In this document: one piece after another, positions 25,621 through 34,652 of the stretch
Numbering within the stretch: position 1 is the first letter of the stretch
Layout of the letters: every line of letters begins with the position of its first letter
NCBI RefSeq assembly: GCF_947498515.1
Contig: NZ_CANMKO010000001.1
Span: 62,001-126,000 of the forward strand
Reading direction: 5' to 3'
Source: an uncultured Pelagimonas sp.
GTDB lineage: Bacteria > Pseudomonadota > Alphaproteobacteria > Rhodobacterales > Rhodobacteraceae
Length of the DNA stretch: 64,000 nt
Translations under genes and position numbers: made by a program
Notes under the pieces: model-generated
Seen by the model: only the letters and a program-made list of their open reading frames with translations
Databases searched by the model: none
What the model was told of the DNA's origin: nothing

Positions 25621-25651
25621 TCTAGGGGTGCTTTTGGGGGAAACCCCTAGA
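25621..25651. promoter_or_regulatory. Inverted repeat after the phased array
   Basis: TCTAGGGGT (25621-25629) and ACCCCTAGA (25643-25651) form nine base pairs around a 13-base loop. No T run follows. Downstream, TTAA-CATAAAG-TTAC (25667-25681) resembles a CtrA box (TTAA-N7-TTAA) with one mismatch. Both are candidates for control of the carboxypeptidase gene. Confidence 0.35.
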
Positions 25652-25797
25652 TGTTGAATGGGCGGTTAACATAAAGTTACGAAAAATCAATGGATTGCGG
25701 GCTTTTCTGAAAGTGGTTTCCGTGCTAGAGTCACTCCTAATAACAATATTGGGTCACCGGAAAACCGGGACCACCGAGGCAGTAGAAGGCAGAGATC

Positions 25798-27270
25798 GTG
25801 ACGGGACGTCGCAGGCAAACAGGCCGATTGAGCCTGTATCTATTCACGTTTATCTGGTTGGCCCTATTGGTGCCGTTCAGCGCGATGGCTGCGCCCTACG
25901 CAGCTTTGGTGATGGATGCCCGATCAGGCAAAGTTATGCACGCACGCAACGCAGACACGCGTTTGCATCCGGCATCGCTGACCAAAATGATGACACTCTA
26001 TGTCGCCTTTGAGGCGGTGCAGAACGGCGAAATCAGCATGGACACCACGGTCAAGATTTCGACGCATGCGGCCTCTGAGCCGCCGTCGAAACTTGGGCTT
26101 AGGGCTGGGCAAAAGATCAAGCTGCGCTATCTAGTTCGGGCGGCTGCGGTGAAATCCGCAAATGACGCGGCCACAGCGATTGGCGAAGCGATCGAAGGTA
26201 GCGAAGCCGCCTTTGCGCGCCGTATGAATCGCACGGCCAAAGCCTTGGGTATGACGCGGACATCTTTTCGCAATGCGCATGGGTTAACCGAAAGCGGTCA
26301 CCTGTCGACGGCACGTGACATGACGATCTTGGGTCGTCACGTCATTTATGACTATCCGATGTATTACAACCTGTGGTCACGCAAAACAGCGGATGCGGGG
26401 ATTAAAACCGTTTCACATACCAACCGCCGCTTGTTGTCGAGCTATCGTGGTGCCGACGGGATCAAAACCGGCTATACGCGAGCCGCTGGGTTCAACCTTG
26501 TTGCCTCGGCCGAGCGTGGTCGGGAGCGGGTGATCGCGACGGTGTTTGGTGGTCGGTCAACGGCATCGCGCAACGCCAAAGTTGCTGAATTGCTGGATTT
26601 GGGGTTCAAACGTGCGCCAACGCGCGTTGCCTTTCGGGCCCCCAAAAAGCCGCCCTACCGTGGGTCCGGCCGTGGAAAAACGGTCGTCGTTGAAGCGCCA
26701 GCGCCTAAACCGACGGCCAAACCCGGTGCACGGGCCAAATCGGTGCGCGTTGCATCGGCCGCCGTCACAAGAAGCTTGCGACCACAAGCGCGACGGATAA
26801 AAATTCCTGATACATCCCGTATGGTTGCCGACGTTCAGGATGATATCGAAAGTGTCCTGAAAGAAGTGCAAAACGTCGCGGCTGTGGCCCCGACCAAACC
26901 GGGTATTGCGCCAGCGGCCTCAGTCAAGCCAGTGATCCGACCGGCGGGTGTTGCGGTTGCAGCCGTGGCCCCCAGAGATGTGGCATCCCCCTCTCGCAAG
27001 GCCGAAGTTGTGACACGTTTGTCGACATCCGGTGGGCGCCATTGGGGTATCAACGTTGGGCGCTATCCCAGCCGCTTTGCCGCCGAAAAGGTATTGTTAA
27101 AGACCGCTCTGGCGGAAACCACCACCTTGGATGGCTCATTGCGCAAAGTGGTCAAAGGCAAACGCGGGTTCGACGCGAACTTCATGGGCTTGTCTCGTGA
27201 TACTGCTGAATTGGCCTGCAAACGCCTACAGGCCCGTCAGGTGACGTGCTTTATGATCGGCCCGGGCTGA
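25798..27270 (+). CDS. D-alanyl-D-alanine carboxypeptidase with SPOR domain
   Basis: This 490-aa protein starts with GTG, has a signal peptide (LFTFIWLALLVPFSAMAA) and the S11 penicillin-binding motifs SLTK (60-63), SAN (120-122) and KTG (223-225). A long Pro/Ala/Lys linker (about 275-395) leads to a C-terminal SPOR domain (RHWGINVGRYPSRFAAEKV to ARQVTCFMIGPG) that should bind denuded septal peptidoglycan. It trims the terminal D-Ala from cell wall peptides, probably at the division site. A purine-rich AGAAGGCAGAG precedes the start. Its 232-base upstream region carries the phased GCC array and a CtrA-like box. Confidence 0.93.
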   Translation: MTGRRRQTGRLSLYLFTFIWLALLVPFSAMAAPYAALVMDARSGKVMHARNADTRLHPASLTKMMTLYVAFEAVQNGEISMDTTVKISTHAASEPPSKLGLRAGQKIKLRYLVRAAAVKSANDAATAIGEAIEGSEAAFARRMNRTAKALGMTRTSFRNAHGLTESGHLSTARDMTILGRHVIYDYPMYYNLWSRKTADAGIKTVSHTNRRLLSSYRGADGIKTGYTRAAGFNLVASAERGRERVIATVFGGRSTASRNAKVAELLDLGFKRAPTRVAFRAPKKPPYRGSGRGKTVVVEAPAPKPTAKPGARAKSVRVASAAVTRSLRPQARRIKIPDTSRMVADVQDDIESVLKEVQNVAAVAPTKPGIAPAASVKPVIRPAGVAVAAVAPRDVASPSRKAEVVTRLSTSGGRHWGINVGRYPSRFAAEKVLLKTALAETTTLDGSLRKVVKGKRGFDANFMGLSRDTAELACKRLQARQVTCFMIGPG

Positions 27271-27277
27271 TTTAGGC

Positions 27278-29023
27278 CTATTGCGGATCCGTCAAAATGC
27301 GTTCGATCAAGGATAGGATCACTTCGATCCTGCCTTGATCGGGCACCAACTCTACCACCAGCTTTCTCGCGTCTTCGCTTTGGTGGATGTTCTTTTGCTG
27401 CAAGTTTGAAAAGACACTGATCAGGTCATTTGAAGGGCATTGCCCGGTACGGTAATCCCAAACCGGTTGCTGGCTGTCGGACCGTATTTGCAAGCCACAG
27501 CGTTGTGCCGGCGAGGCATCTTGCCAGAACAACGTCGCCATATCCGCGAGGGCGGAACTGTCATTGGAAAAGTAGTTATGCGCCAACATGTCTTCGCCCA
27601 TGGCGGTCATGTCGATGCTGTCGATCCCACTGGAGGCCAGTAATAGATCGCCGCCCAACCCGGCTCTCGGCGTTGTCCCATGCAACTTGTGAGACGAAAC
27701 CAATGCCCAATCGGTGGACGAGGCATAGAGGGTTGTCCGTTTGGCCAAGGGTTTGAAAACATTTGCCATTGCGGCGAATAATTCTGTATCAACATCCGGG
27801 GCGGCAAACATAACCTGGCCCAAAACAGGTGGGTCTTGGGGTTTTGCATTTCGGCGCAGGGCCATGATCTCCAGCGCATCGGTCAAGGCCCGTGATCCCA
27901 TGGAATGGGCGAGAACATGCACCGTGCGCGCGCCCGAGCGTTGGACCAAATCCTCAAGGAAAACCGCCAAACGCCGCCCCGAAAGGCGCACAACGGCGGC
28001 ATCGGCAAAATAACCGGCGGTTTTATTGCGCGATGGCCAAGAGAAAAGCACCGGAACGGCGGCGTTGCCCATATCAAAGGTGATCTGAGCAGCACGCTGG
28101 GCGGCATATTCGAAACTATGGTTAAAGCCGTGAATATAAACAAAGAGATCACGCTGCGGATCGGCCGTAAACTCGCCCTGTAAGCGGCCAAAGAAGGCAT
28201 CGGCATTCACCGGTTCCACCGATTTTAGCAAAATGTGTTTGGTTGGCGACGGGTTGAACTCCAACCGCCACACCGACGGGCGCTCGACGGTTCCGGCGAC
28301 ATGGGTTTCAGGGATCGTGACCTGCGCGACACCCAATTCCAAATGCGTATTGCGCTGTGTTCCATAAAACTCGCGCGGATCGCTTTGACCGGTCCGGGCG
28401 CGATCAGTGGCATAATAGACATCGACAATGCGAAATCCGTTTTTTGGGTTTTCGGCCTGTGTTTCAAATGTTGGTCCGGTCAGGGCTTCGCGCGCCGCCA
28501 ATGCCATATCGGCGGCCTTGGGATCACGATCCAGATTGGCCAGCCGCTCCAAAAGCTCATAAAGGCTTAGCAAAGCAACGTCGTCGCGGCCGGTTTCCTT
28601 TTCCGCGGCAATGGCGGCTTCGGTGACCTGCCGAGCGCGGCCAAGGGCTTGTTCTTGCTCATACAAGGCGGCAGATTTGAGAAAGGCGGGAACCGGGTCT
28701 TGGCGCAGATGCGCGCGTGAAAAGGCACGGGTGCGTGCAACAGACGCCCAAGCATCAGCCGCCTGCAAAGTTTGGCCCATCTGTTCGAGCAACTCGGCGC
28801 GCAGCTGGAGCAGGTCCAACAAAATTCGAATATCAGGCGGGGTGCCTACTGCGCGTGGATCACGTAGGGCGACGTCGGTTTCCTGAAGCGCGGCAAGGGG
28901 GTCACTCTGGGCCAATCGGTCAATGCTGACCACCCGCGAAATATCCTGCGCAGACGCCGTCTGCCACCCCAGCGGGGTCACAAGCAAAACCGTTAAAAAC
29001 ACGAACAGCGGGCGCATTGGCAT
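27278..29023 (-). CDS. Secreted alpha/beta hydrolase (DUF900 type)
   Basis: This 581-aa protein has a signal peptide (MPMRPLFVFLTVLLVTP to TASAQ) and a helical tetratricopeptide-like N-terminal region (about 30-170). The DUF900-type alpha/beta hydrolase domain follows: VDVYYATDRARTG, VYIHGFNHSFEYA and the nucleophile elbow AHSMGSR. The fold suggests an esterase or lipase; the substrate is unknown. I chose the ATG at 29023, where the signal peptide begins; the frame extends upstream to 29086. It is convergent with the carboxypeptidase, with only seven bases between the stops. Confidence 0.8.
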   Translation of the reverse strand: MPMRPLFVFLTVLLVTPLGWQTASAQDISRVVSIDRLAQSDPLAALQETDVALRDPRAVGTPPDIRILLDLLQLRAELLEQMGQTLQAADAWASVARTRAFSRAHLRQDPVPAFLKSAALYEQEQALGRARQVTEAAIAAEKETGRDDVALLSLYELLERLANLDRDPKAADMALAAREALTGPTFETQAENPKNGFRIVDVYYATDRARTGQSDPREFYGTQRNTHLELGVAQVTIPETHVAGTVERPSVWRLEFNPSPTKHILLKSVEPVNADAFFGRLQGEFTADPQRDLFVYIHGFNHSFEYAAQRAAQITFDMGNAAVPVLFSWPSRNKTAGYFADAAVVRLSGRRLAVFLEDLVQRSGARTVHVLAHSMGSRALTDALEIMALRRNAKPQDPPVLGQVMFAAPDVDTELFAAMANVFKPLAKRTTLYASSTDWALVSSHKLHGTTPRAGLGGDLLLASSGIDSIDMTAMGEDMLAHNYFSNDSSALADMATLFWQDASPAQRCGLQIRSDSQQPVWDYRTGQCPSNDLISVFSNLQQKNIHQSEDARKLVVELVPDQGRIEVILSLIERILTDPQ

Positions 29024-29149
29024 TTGGGGTCCAATTCCTGACAAGCAAAGAAAACTGATTTTCGCCGCTGGCACGCAATATGACAAGGGCAGGGATGCCC
29101 TACCTTTTCAGCGTCCTAGACCGCAAATCAAGGTCCCAAAAATGACAAA

Positions 29150-29175
29150 CCCCCGAACGCCAAGGCATTCGGGGG
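29150..29175 (-). terminator. Intrinsic terminator of rpsU
   Basis: CCCCCGAA (29150-29157) and TTCGGGGG (29168-29175) pair across a 10-base loop. On the minus strand the stem is followed by TTTGTCATTTTTGG. It lies 33 bases after the rpsU stop. Confidence 0.75.
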
Positions 29176-29208
29176 TCGTCTATCTTTTACAGCGTAAACA
29201 ATAACTGC

Positions 29209-29415
29209 TTACATCATGCCTTCGCGTTGAGCTTTTTTACGAGCCAACTTGCGGGCACGGCGGATGGCCTCGGCCTTCTCGCGCGCTTTTTTCTCGGACG
29301 GTTTCTCGAAATGCTGACGTAGCTTCATTTCGCGGAACACACCTTCGCGCTGCAGTTTTTTCTTCAGAGCGCGAAGCGCCTGATCGACATTGTTGTCACG
29401 AACACTGACCTGCAT
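29209..29415 (-). CDS. rpsU: 30S ribosomal protein S21
   Basis: This 68-aa basic protein begins [20 protein letters not shown] and has the S21 pattern [17 protein letters not shown] with a lysine/arginine-rich tail. S21 sits on the 30S platform near the anti-Shine-Dalgarno sequence and helps translation initiation. A hairpin with a GAAA loop lies directly between its own ribosome binding site and its ATG. It is a single-gene unit ending in a strong terminator and is divergent from coq9. Confidence 0.96.
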   Translation of the reverse strand: MQVSVRDNNVDQALRALKKKLQREGVFREMKLRQHFEKPSEKKAREKAEAIRRARKLARKKAQREGMM

Positions 29416-29433
29416 GTGGTTTTCACCACCTTT
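29416..29433 (-). promoter_or_regulatory. GAAA-loop hairpin between rpsU ribosome binding site and start codon
   Basis: On the minus strand, AAAG-GTGGT-GAAA-ACCAC-ATG places a five-base-pair stem with a GNRA tetraloop exactly against the start codon. The AAAGGTGG ribosome binding site overlaps its 5' arm. Folding would hide part of the site, or bring the remaining purines closer to the ATG. Confidence 0.5.
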
Positions 29434-29528
29434 CTAGTTTGTGTTGCAAGGATTTGCAGGAGCTCGGCCTATAGCAAGCGCGTTAAAATTTGTCTAGTCT
29501 TAGCGAACAGACCAAAGGAACCCGTGAC

Positions 29529-30218
29529 ATGTCGGACCAAATTTCCACCTCGCCTGTTGATCCCCTATTGGATGCTGCTTTGATCCATGTGCCGTTTGAT
29601 GGCTGGAACGAAGAGACATTTAAAGCCGCTGTTCAAGACTGTGGAATGGACATGGCAATGGCGCGCGCGCTGTGCCCACGTGGGGCATTGGACCTTGCTA
29701 TACTGTATCATCAGCGTGGTGATGACGCGATGGTGGCACGGATGGTAGAGGCCGGATTCGACGACATGCGCATCCGCGACAAGGTCACCTTTGCAGTGCG
29801 CGCCCGGATCGAGGCGGTTGATGATCGCGAGTTGGTTCAGCGTGGAACAACCTTGTTTGCCCTGCCGCAAAATGCGGCGGATGGGGCCAAATTGATCTGG
29901 GGTACTTCTGATCGCATTTGGACTGCGATGGGCGATTCGTCGCGTGATCTGAACTGGTATTCAAAGCGCGCGACGCTCTCGGCGGTGTATTCTTCGGTGG
30001 TTTTGTATTGGTTGGGGGATCAGTCCGACGGACATAGTGCCACATGGGAGTTCTTGGACCGTCGTATTGAAAACGTCATGCAGTTTGAGAAAACCAAAGC
30101 GGCGATGCGCAAAGCCCCGGTGATTGGCGGTGTGATGGATGGCTTGGGCAAGCTATTTGAGCAGGTCAAAGCGCCCGAGGGTGGCCCACGCAATGTTCCC
30201 GGTGGACGCCCGTTCTAA
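29529..30218 (+). CDS. coq9: COQ9-family ubiquinone biosynthesis protein
   Basis: This 229-aa protein shows the COQ9 C-terminal domain (RARIEAVDDRELVQRGTTLFALP, TSDRIWTAMGDSSRDLNWYSKRATLSAVYSSVVLYWL). It starts with the helical TetR-like part typical of the family. COQ9 binds lipid and delivers quinone intermediates to COQ7; an alphaproteobacterial origin fits the mitochondrial protein. I chose the ATG at 29529 with AGGA nine bases before it; an upstream TTG at 29490 is unlikely. A quinone oxidoreductase gene follows after 69 bases. Confidence 0.9.
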   Translation: MSDQISTSPVDPLLDAALIHVPFDGWNEETFKAAVQDCGMDMAMARALCPRGALDLAILYHQRGDDAMVARMVEAGFDDMRIRDKVTFAVRARIEAVDDRELVQRGTTLFALPQNAADGAKLIWGTSDRIWTAMGDSSRDLNWYSKRATLSAVYSSVVLYWLGDQSDGHSATWEFLDRRIENVMQFEKTKAAMRKAPVIGGVMDGLGKLFEQVKAPEGGPRNVPGGRPF

Positions 30219-30287
30219 GACGTGCGCCCCACTTGCACCGCGCCGCAAGGGTGATACCAACAGGGGGAGCCGGAAGAGGAGCCCCCG

Positions 30288-31271
30288 ATGACACAAACCA
30301 TGCGCGCAATTGAGATCACCGAACATGGTGGCCCCGAGGTTTTGAAACCCTGTGAACGCCCGATGCCCGAGGCGGGACCGGGTCAGGTTGTGATCAAAGT
30401 GGCCTATGCCGGGGTTAACCGCCCCGACGCGTTACAGCGTGCCGGCATGTATAACCCACCCGCCGGGGCGTCGGACCTTCCGGGGCTTGAGGCATCGGGT
30501 GAAGTTGTTGCGGTCGGCAGCGGCGTTGAGTGGCCCGCGATCGGCGAAAAGGTCTGTGCCTTGTTGCCCGGTGGCGGATATGCCGAATATGTGGCGACCC
30601 CTGCGGCGCATTGCTTGCCTGTTCCCAATGGCATGGGTCTGAAAGAGGCGGCATGTTTGCCGGAAACCTTCTACACCGTCTATTCCAACGTGTTTCAACG
30701 CGGGGCGTTGCAGGCCGGAGAGCGGTTCTTGATCCACGGTGGGTCAAGCGGGATTGGCACAACCGCCATCCAGCTCGCGTCGCAGTTTGGCGCACGGGTG
30801 TTTGTAACCGCAGGGTCGGATGAAAAATGTCAGGCCTGTCTGGAGTTGGGGGCGGAAAAAGCCATCAATTACCGTGATGCCGATTTCGTCGATGTGATCC
30901 GGGCCGAAGGTGGGGCCGATCTAATCTTGGATATGGTTGGCGGGCCGTATTTGCCGCGCAACGTCAAAGCTTTGGCCGATGATGGACGGCTCGTCCAAAT
31001 CGCGTTTTTGCAAGGGCCCAAGGTCGAGTTGAACTTTGCGCAGGTGATGACGCGCCGTCTGACAATCACCGGAAGCACGCTCCGCCCGCAAAGCGATCTG
31101 GCCAAGGCGCGGATTGCGGACGCGCTGCGCGACAAGGTTTGGCCCATGTTGGATGCAGGTAAGATCGCGCCAGTGATGGATTCGGAATTTGCCTTTGTGG
31201 ACGCAGCCCAAGCCCACGCCCGCATGGAAAGCTCGGGGCATATCGGGAAAATTGTTCTGAAGGTTGGATAA
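30288..31271 (+). CDS. NAD(P)H-quinone oxidoreductase, zinc-independent MDR family (PIG3-like)
   Basis: This 327-aa protein has the quinone-oxidoreductase layout: GroES-like N-terminus (GQVVIKVAYAGVNRPDALQRAG, LPGLEASGEVVAVG) and a Rossmann domain with IHGGSSGIGTTAIQLASQFGA. No structural zinc cysteines are present. It reduces quinones with NADPH. The ribosome binding site GAAGAGGAG lies in the loop of a possible GGGGG/CCCCC stem (30263-30267 with 30282-30286) next to the ATG. It follows coq9, which may reflect a shared quinone theme. Confidence 0.9.
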   Translation: MTQTMRAIEITEHGGPEVLKPCERPMPEAGPGQVVIKVAYAGVNRPDALQRAGMYNPPAGASDLPGLEASGEVVAVGSGVEWPAIGEKVCALLPGGGYAEYVATPAAHCLPVPNGMGLKEAACLPETFYTVYSNVFQRGALQAGERFLIHGGSSGIGTTAIQLASQFGARVFVTAGSDEKCQACLELGAEKAINYRDADFVDVIRAEGGADLILDMVGGPYLPRNVKALADDGRLVQIAFLQGPKVELNFAQVMTRRLTITGSTLRPQSDLAKARIADALRDKVWPMLDAGKIAPVMDSEFAFVDAAQAHARMESSGHIGKIVLKVG

Positions 31272-31285
31272 TTAAACCAGTGGCG

Positions 31286-31342
31286 GAGGGGGCTAGCCCC
31301 CTCTGGAGCCTTCAGCTCCATTCACCCCCAGGATATTTGGGG
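31286..31342. repeat. Three-hairpin composite element at a convergent junction
   Basis: Three adjacent inverted repeats are present: GAGGGGGCTAGCCCCCTC (31286-31303, perfect), TGGAGC-CTTCA-GCTCCA (31304-31320), and CCCCA-GGATATT-TGGGG (31326-31342). A purine-rich AAAGAAGAAG follows. It lies between the quinone oxidoreductase and hemC stops. I recall similar composite elements as common between genes in Rhodobacteraceae, but could not check this. Confidence 0.75.
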
Positions 31343-31373
31343 AAAGAAGAAGCAGAAGGCGGGATCATCGGTG

Positions 31374-32327
31374 TCAGTGCCAGTCAAAGAAACCCGGACC
31401 GGCCTTTCCTTTAAGTTCTTGCGCCAATTGGCGGCCGAGTTGCGGACCGTCAAAGGCCTTGCCGCTGATTTCACCGGCATGAGATGTGCTACCATCTGGG
31501 CGGAGAATTTCGCCGCGTAGGCGCAGTGTTCCGCCATCGAGTTCAGCCAGAGCCGCAATCGGTGTTTCGCAAGACCCATCGAGTTCCGCCAAAAAGGCGC
31601 GCTCAGCGGCAAGACGAATACCGGTGTTTGTGTCGTGGATTTTCGCCAGCATCAGTTCCATCCGCGTATCATCTGTCCGGCGTTCAATACCGATGGCACC
31701 TTGGGCAACCGCTGGCAGCATGTCTTCTGGTTCAATGGCTGTCCGGGGAACCTCGGTCATCGACATACGGTTCAGACCTGCCATGGCAAGGAAGGTGGCA
31801 ACTGCGACGCCTTCGTTGAGTTTTTTGAGGCGGGTTTGGACGTTGCCGCGAAATTCAACCACTTGCAGGTCGGGGCGGCGCGCCAATAGCTGCGCTCGGC
31901 GACGCAAGGAAGACGAGCCAACCACCGCGCCTTGGGGCAGGTCATGTAGGCTTTGGAACTGCGGGCAGATAAAGGCATCTCGCGTGTCTTCGCGCGGTAG
32001 ATAGGTGTTGAGGATCAGGCCGTCCGGCTGCTCCGTCGGCATGTCCTTCATCGAATGCACCGCGATATCGATGTCGCCGTTTAGCATCGCTTCTTCGATC
32101 TCTTTGGTGAAAAGGCCCTTGTTGCCGATTTCCTTGAGCGGGCGGTCCGCGTCAATCAAGCTGCGATCATCGCCAGTTGTCTTGATCACGACAATTTCGA
32201 ATGCATCCTCAGGCAGATCAAAGGCCGCCATCAGGCGCGCGCGGGTTTCATGGGCCTGAGCCAGCGCCAGCGGGGATCCGCGGGTGCCGATTTTCAACGG
32301 GGCATCTGCTGTGGGCTTCTGTGTCAT
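31374..32327 (-). CDS. hemC: Hydroxymethylbilane synthase (porphobilinogen deaminase)
   Basis: This 317-aa protein begins [25 protein letters not shown]. It contains the conserved [11 protein letters not shown] region, [16 protein letters not shown] (cofactor-binding arginines), and GSCETPIA, where the Cys carries the dipyrromethane cofactor. It joins four porphobilinogen molecules into hydroxymethylbilane. I chose the ATG at 32327 by homology, although the frame is open to 32474 and no strong ribosome binding site is visible. It is divergent from hemE, with a shared 100-base control region. Confidence 0.95.
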   Translation of the reverse strand: MTQKPTADAPLKIGTRGSPLALAQAHETRARLMAAFDLPEDAFEIVVIKTTGDDRSLIDADRPLKEIGNKGLFTKEIEEAMLNGDIDIAVHSMKDMPTEQPDGLILNTYLPREDTRDAFICPQFQSLHDLPQGAVVGSSSLRRRAQLLARRPDLQVVEFRGNVQTRLKKLNEGVAVATFLAMAGLNRMSMTEVPRTAIEPEDMLPAVAQGAIGIERRTDDTRMELMLAKIHDTNTGIRLAAERAFLAELDGSCETPIAALAELDGGTLRLRGEILRPDGSTSHAGEISGKAFDGPQLGRQLAQELKGKAGPGFFDWH

Positions 32328-32427
32328 GGAGGAAGCTTTAGCGCTGCAAGCGCGGGGTGACAATGGGCTGCGCTTGACATCCTGTCTCAGGCGCGGGACG
32401 AGGGTGACAAACAACAAAGGTGCCGTC

Positions 32428-33459
32428 ATGACCAAAACCATTTTGCGTGCGCTTGCCGGAGAGACATTGCCCACTCCGCCGATCTGGATGATGCGGCAGG
32501 CCGGGCGTTATTTGCCGGAATACAAAGCGACCCGCGCGCAGGCAGGGGATTTCCTGTCGCTGTGCTATAATTCCGAACTTGCGGCCGAGGTGACGTTGCA
32601 ACCGATCCGCCGCTATGGGTTTGATGCGGCGATCCTCTTTGCGGATATCTTGTTGCTGCCCCAGGCGCTGGGCATGGATTTGTGGTTTGTGACCGGTGAA
32701 GGGCCGCGTTTGTCGACCATCGGTTCGGATGCTGATTTTGACAAGCTGGGTCGCGGTGAGATGATCCACGAAACGCTCAATCCGGTTTACGAAACCGTGC
32801 GGATTTTGCGCAAGGAATTGCCCGAGGAAACGACGCTGATCGGCTTTGCTGGTGCGCCATGGACGGTGGCGACCTATATGATTGCTGGCAAAGGCACCAA
32901 GGATCAAGGGCCTGCCCATGCGCTTAAAGGGGAAAACCGGGCGCTGTTTGAAAAGATCATCGACCGTTTGACCGAATCGACCATTGATTACTTGACCGAA
33001 CAAGTCAAAGCCGGTGCCGAGGTTGTTAAAATCTTCGATAGCTGGGCCGGGTCTTTGCAGGGCGACGATTTTGACCGCTATGCCAAGGAACCCGCGCGGA
33101 TCATTACCGGTGAGCTGAAATCACGCTTCCCTGACCTGCCGGTCATAGCGTTCCCGCGTCAGGCGGGCGACAAATACGTTGGTTTCCACGAGGCGACCGG
33201 GGCGGACTGTGTGGCGCTTGATGATAGTGTCACCGCCGAATGGGCCGCGGCCAATGTTCAGACCGGTGGCTGTGTTCAAGGCAATCTGGCCAGCCGTCAT
33301 ATGGTGACCGGTGGTCAGGATCTGGTGGATGAGACCAAGCGTATCGTCAAAGCCTTGTCCAATGGGCCGCACATCTTCAACCTAGGTCACGGCATCACAC
33401 CGGATGCGGACCCAGAGAATGTGCAACTGATGATCGACGCGGTTCGCGGAAAGGTCTAA
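32428..33459 (+). CDS. hemE: Uroporphyrinogen decarboxylase
   Basis: This 343-aa protein starts [18 protein letters not shown] and has the hallmark [13 protein letters not shown], whose arginines bind substrate. [13 protein letters not shown] (substrate Asp) and IFDSWAGSL follow, then [15 protein letters not shown]. It removes four carboxylates from uroporphyrinogen III to give coproporphyrinogen III, the HemF substrate. AAAGG lies eight bases before the chosen ATG; the longer frame from 32284 overlaps hemC and is rejected. Its stop codon falls inside the hairpin that starts the downstream paired-palindrome element. Confidence 0.95.
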   Translation: MTKTILRALAGETLPTPPIWMMRQAGRYLPEYKATRAQAGDFLSLCYNSELAAEVTLQPIRRYGFDAAILFADILLLPQALGMDLWFVTGEGPRLSTIGSDADFDKLGRGEMIHETLNPVYETVRILRKELPEETTLIGFAGAPWTVATYMIAGKGTKDQGPAHALKGENRALFEKIIDRLTESTIDYLTEQVKAGAEVVKIFDSWAGSLQGDDFDRYAKEPARIITGELKSRFPDLPVIAFPRQAGDKYVGFHEATGADCVALDDSVTAEWAAANVQTGGCVQGNLASRHMVTGGQDLVDETKRIVKALSNGPHIFNLGHGITPDADPENVQLMIDAVRGKV

Positions 33460-33500
33460 CCTTTCCGGCCTGCGCAGCAAAATCCGTGCACGGATTTTGG
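33447..33500. repeat. Paired-palindrome element, copy C (variant)
   Basis: The first hairpin CGGAAAGGT-CTA-ACCTTTCCG (33447-33467) includes the hemE stop codon. After a short spacer and GC comes the perfect palindrome AAAATCCGTGCACGGATTTT (33479-33498), then GG. The second unit has the same CCGTGCACGG core, length, GC prefix and GG suffix as copies A and B. It lies between convergent hemE and the DMT permease gene. Confidence 0.8.
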
Positions 33501-33523
33501 GCGTCCGGACGCGACCATCGAAA

Positions 33524-34501
33524 TTAACGCCGCCCCCAAAGCTTGCGACGACCGGGCAGGGGGCGGTTTTTTATTTGCTCGCGCAGGAATACAAACAACC
33601 CTGCTGCGATGATCAAGGTACAGCCAATCCACATGGCGACATCTGGCCATTCGCCAAAAATCATCCATCCCCAAAAGATCGCCAGCGGCAGGCCGATGTA
33701 TTCAAACGGGGCTATGGTGGCGGCATTGGCGGAGCGATAGGCGGCGCTCAGGCAGTAGCCGATGGCCCCGGAACACAGGCCCAAGCCGATGAAAACAGGA
33801 ATGTCGCCCGTGTCCGGCCAGCGCCATGCGCGCAATAGGAAGGTGACACTGTCATTATCGATACCTTCTGCGTAGCGACCATCGCCTGCGACCAGGAAAA
33901 ACAGGGTCGACACCACTAGAAACGTTGACTGGATATAAAACGCCAGTGCGGACGCCGGAGAAGACACGCCGAGTTTGCGGGTTAGGACTTGGGTAAAGGC
34001 ATAGAGGAACGCCGCGATGACCGGCAGAAATAGGACGAAAAGCGGAACGCTGGATTCGCCGCTCCAAGGCTGTTGAACAATCACAACGCCGATGAGGCCA
34101 ACCAAAACCGCCGCCAATCGCAAAATGCCGACCTTTTCACCAAGGATAGGGATCGACAAAAGCGTGATAAATAGGGGCGCGACAAAGAAAAGTGCGGTGG
34201 CTTGGCCAAGCGGCATAACCGCCACCGCCGCGTAGAATGTCATATTCGCAAAGACGATCAATGCGCCACGCAAGGCGTGAATGCCCGGTGTCGAGGTGCG
34301 CAGCGCTGCAAACCCGCCTTCGAACTTTAAAAACAACAGCGTAAAGAGCAGCCCGACAAAGGATCGCACCCAGATGGTTTGATGCAGCGGATAGCCGTCC
34401 GACAACATTTTGACCAACAGGTCGTTGACGGAAATGGCAGCCGTGCCAATCAGGATAAACATGATCCCTTTGGCCGGAAGATTGAGTTTTTCGGAGGTCA
34501 T
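33524..34501 (-). CDS. DMT-superfamily EamA-type permease
   Basis: This 325-aa protein has about ten membrane helices in two EamA repeats, for example GIMFILIGTAAISVNDLLVK at the start, ALRGALIVFANMTFYAAVAV, and the second-half EYIGLPLAIFWGWMIFGEWP. This fold exports metabolites, drugs or nucleotide sugars; the substrate is unknown. The tail is basic (PGRRKLWGRR). Its 3' end overlaps a hairpin that would terminate hemE transcription from the other strand. Confidence 0.85.
   Translation of the reverse strand: MTSEKLNLPAKGIMFILIGTAAISVNDLLVKMLSDGYPLHQTIWVRSFVGLLFTLLFLKFEGGFAALRTSTPGIHALRGALIVFANMTFYAAVAVMPLGQATALFFVAPLFITLLSIPILGEKVGILRLAAVLVGLIGVVIVQQPWSGESSVPLFVLFLPVIAAFLYAFTQVLTRKLGVSSPASALAFYIQSTFLVVSTLFFLVAGDGRYAEGIDNDSVTFLLRAWRWPDTGDIPVFIGLGLCSGAIGYCLSAAYRSANAATIAPFEYIGLPLAIFWGWMIFGEWPDVAMWIGCTLIIAAGLFVFLREQIKNRPLPGRRKLWGRR
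33530..33573 (+). terminator. Possible hemE terminator inside the DMT gene 3' end
   Basis: CCGCCCCC (33530-33537) and GGGGGCGG (33559-33566) pair across a 21-base loop and are followed by TTTTTTATTT on the plus strand. It lies in the last codons of the oppositely oriented permease gene. The long loop lowers confidence. Confidence 0.45.
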
Positions 34502-34652
34502 GCACCAGCCCTATCTGCCGGTTTACGACGCGTCCAGCCAGTTTGCGACAGGACGAACCAATAGGTCTGTGCATGGGTGCTGTGCAGGATTGAACAATTG
34601 CCTTTGCGGTGTGCACATTTAGGGTACAGCGGGCGAAATCAGGGGGCCAAAC

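Noticed and set aside
26722-26734. CCCGGTGCACGGG, similar to the core of the paired-palindrome family
   Set aside because: It lies inside the carboxypeptidase linker, lacks the A/T flanks, the GC linker and the partner palindrome, and is not symmetric over 20 bases.
30263-30286. GGGGG/CCCCC stem enclosing the quinone oxidoreductase ribosome binding site
   Set aside because: Only five pairs with a 14-base loop; the site itself stays in the loop and exposed, so regulation is not supported.
32284-32427. Upstream extension of the hemE reading frame
   Set aside because: It overlaps the divergent hemC start; HemE homology starts at 32428, where AAAGG is well placed.
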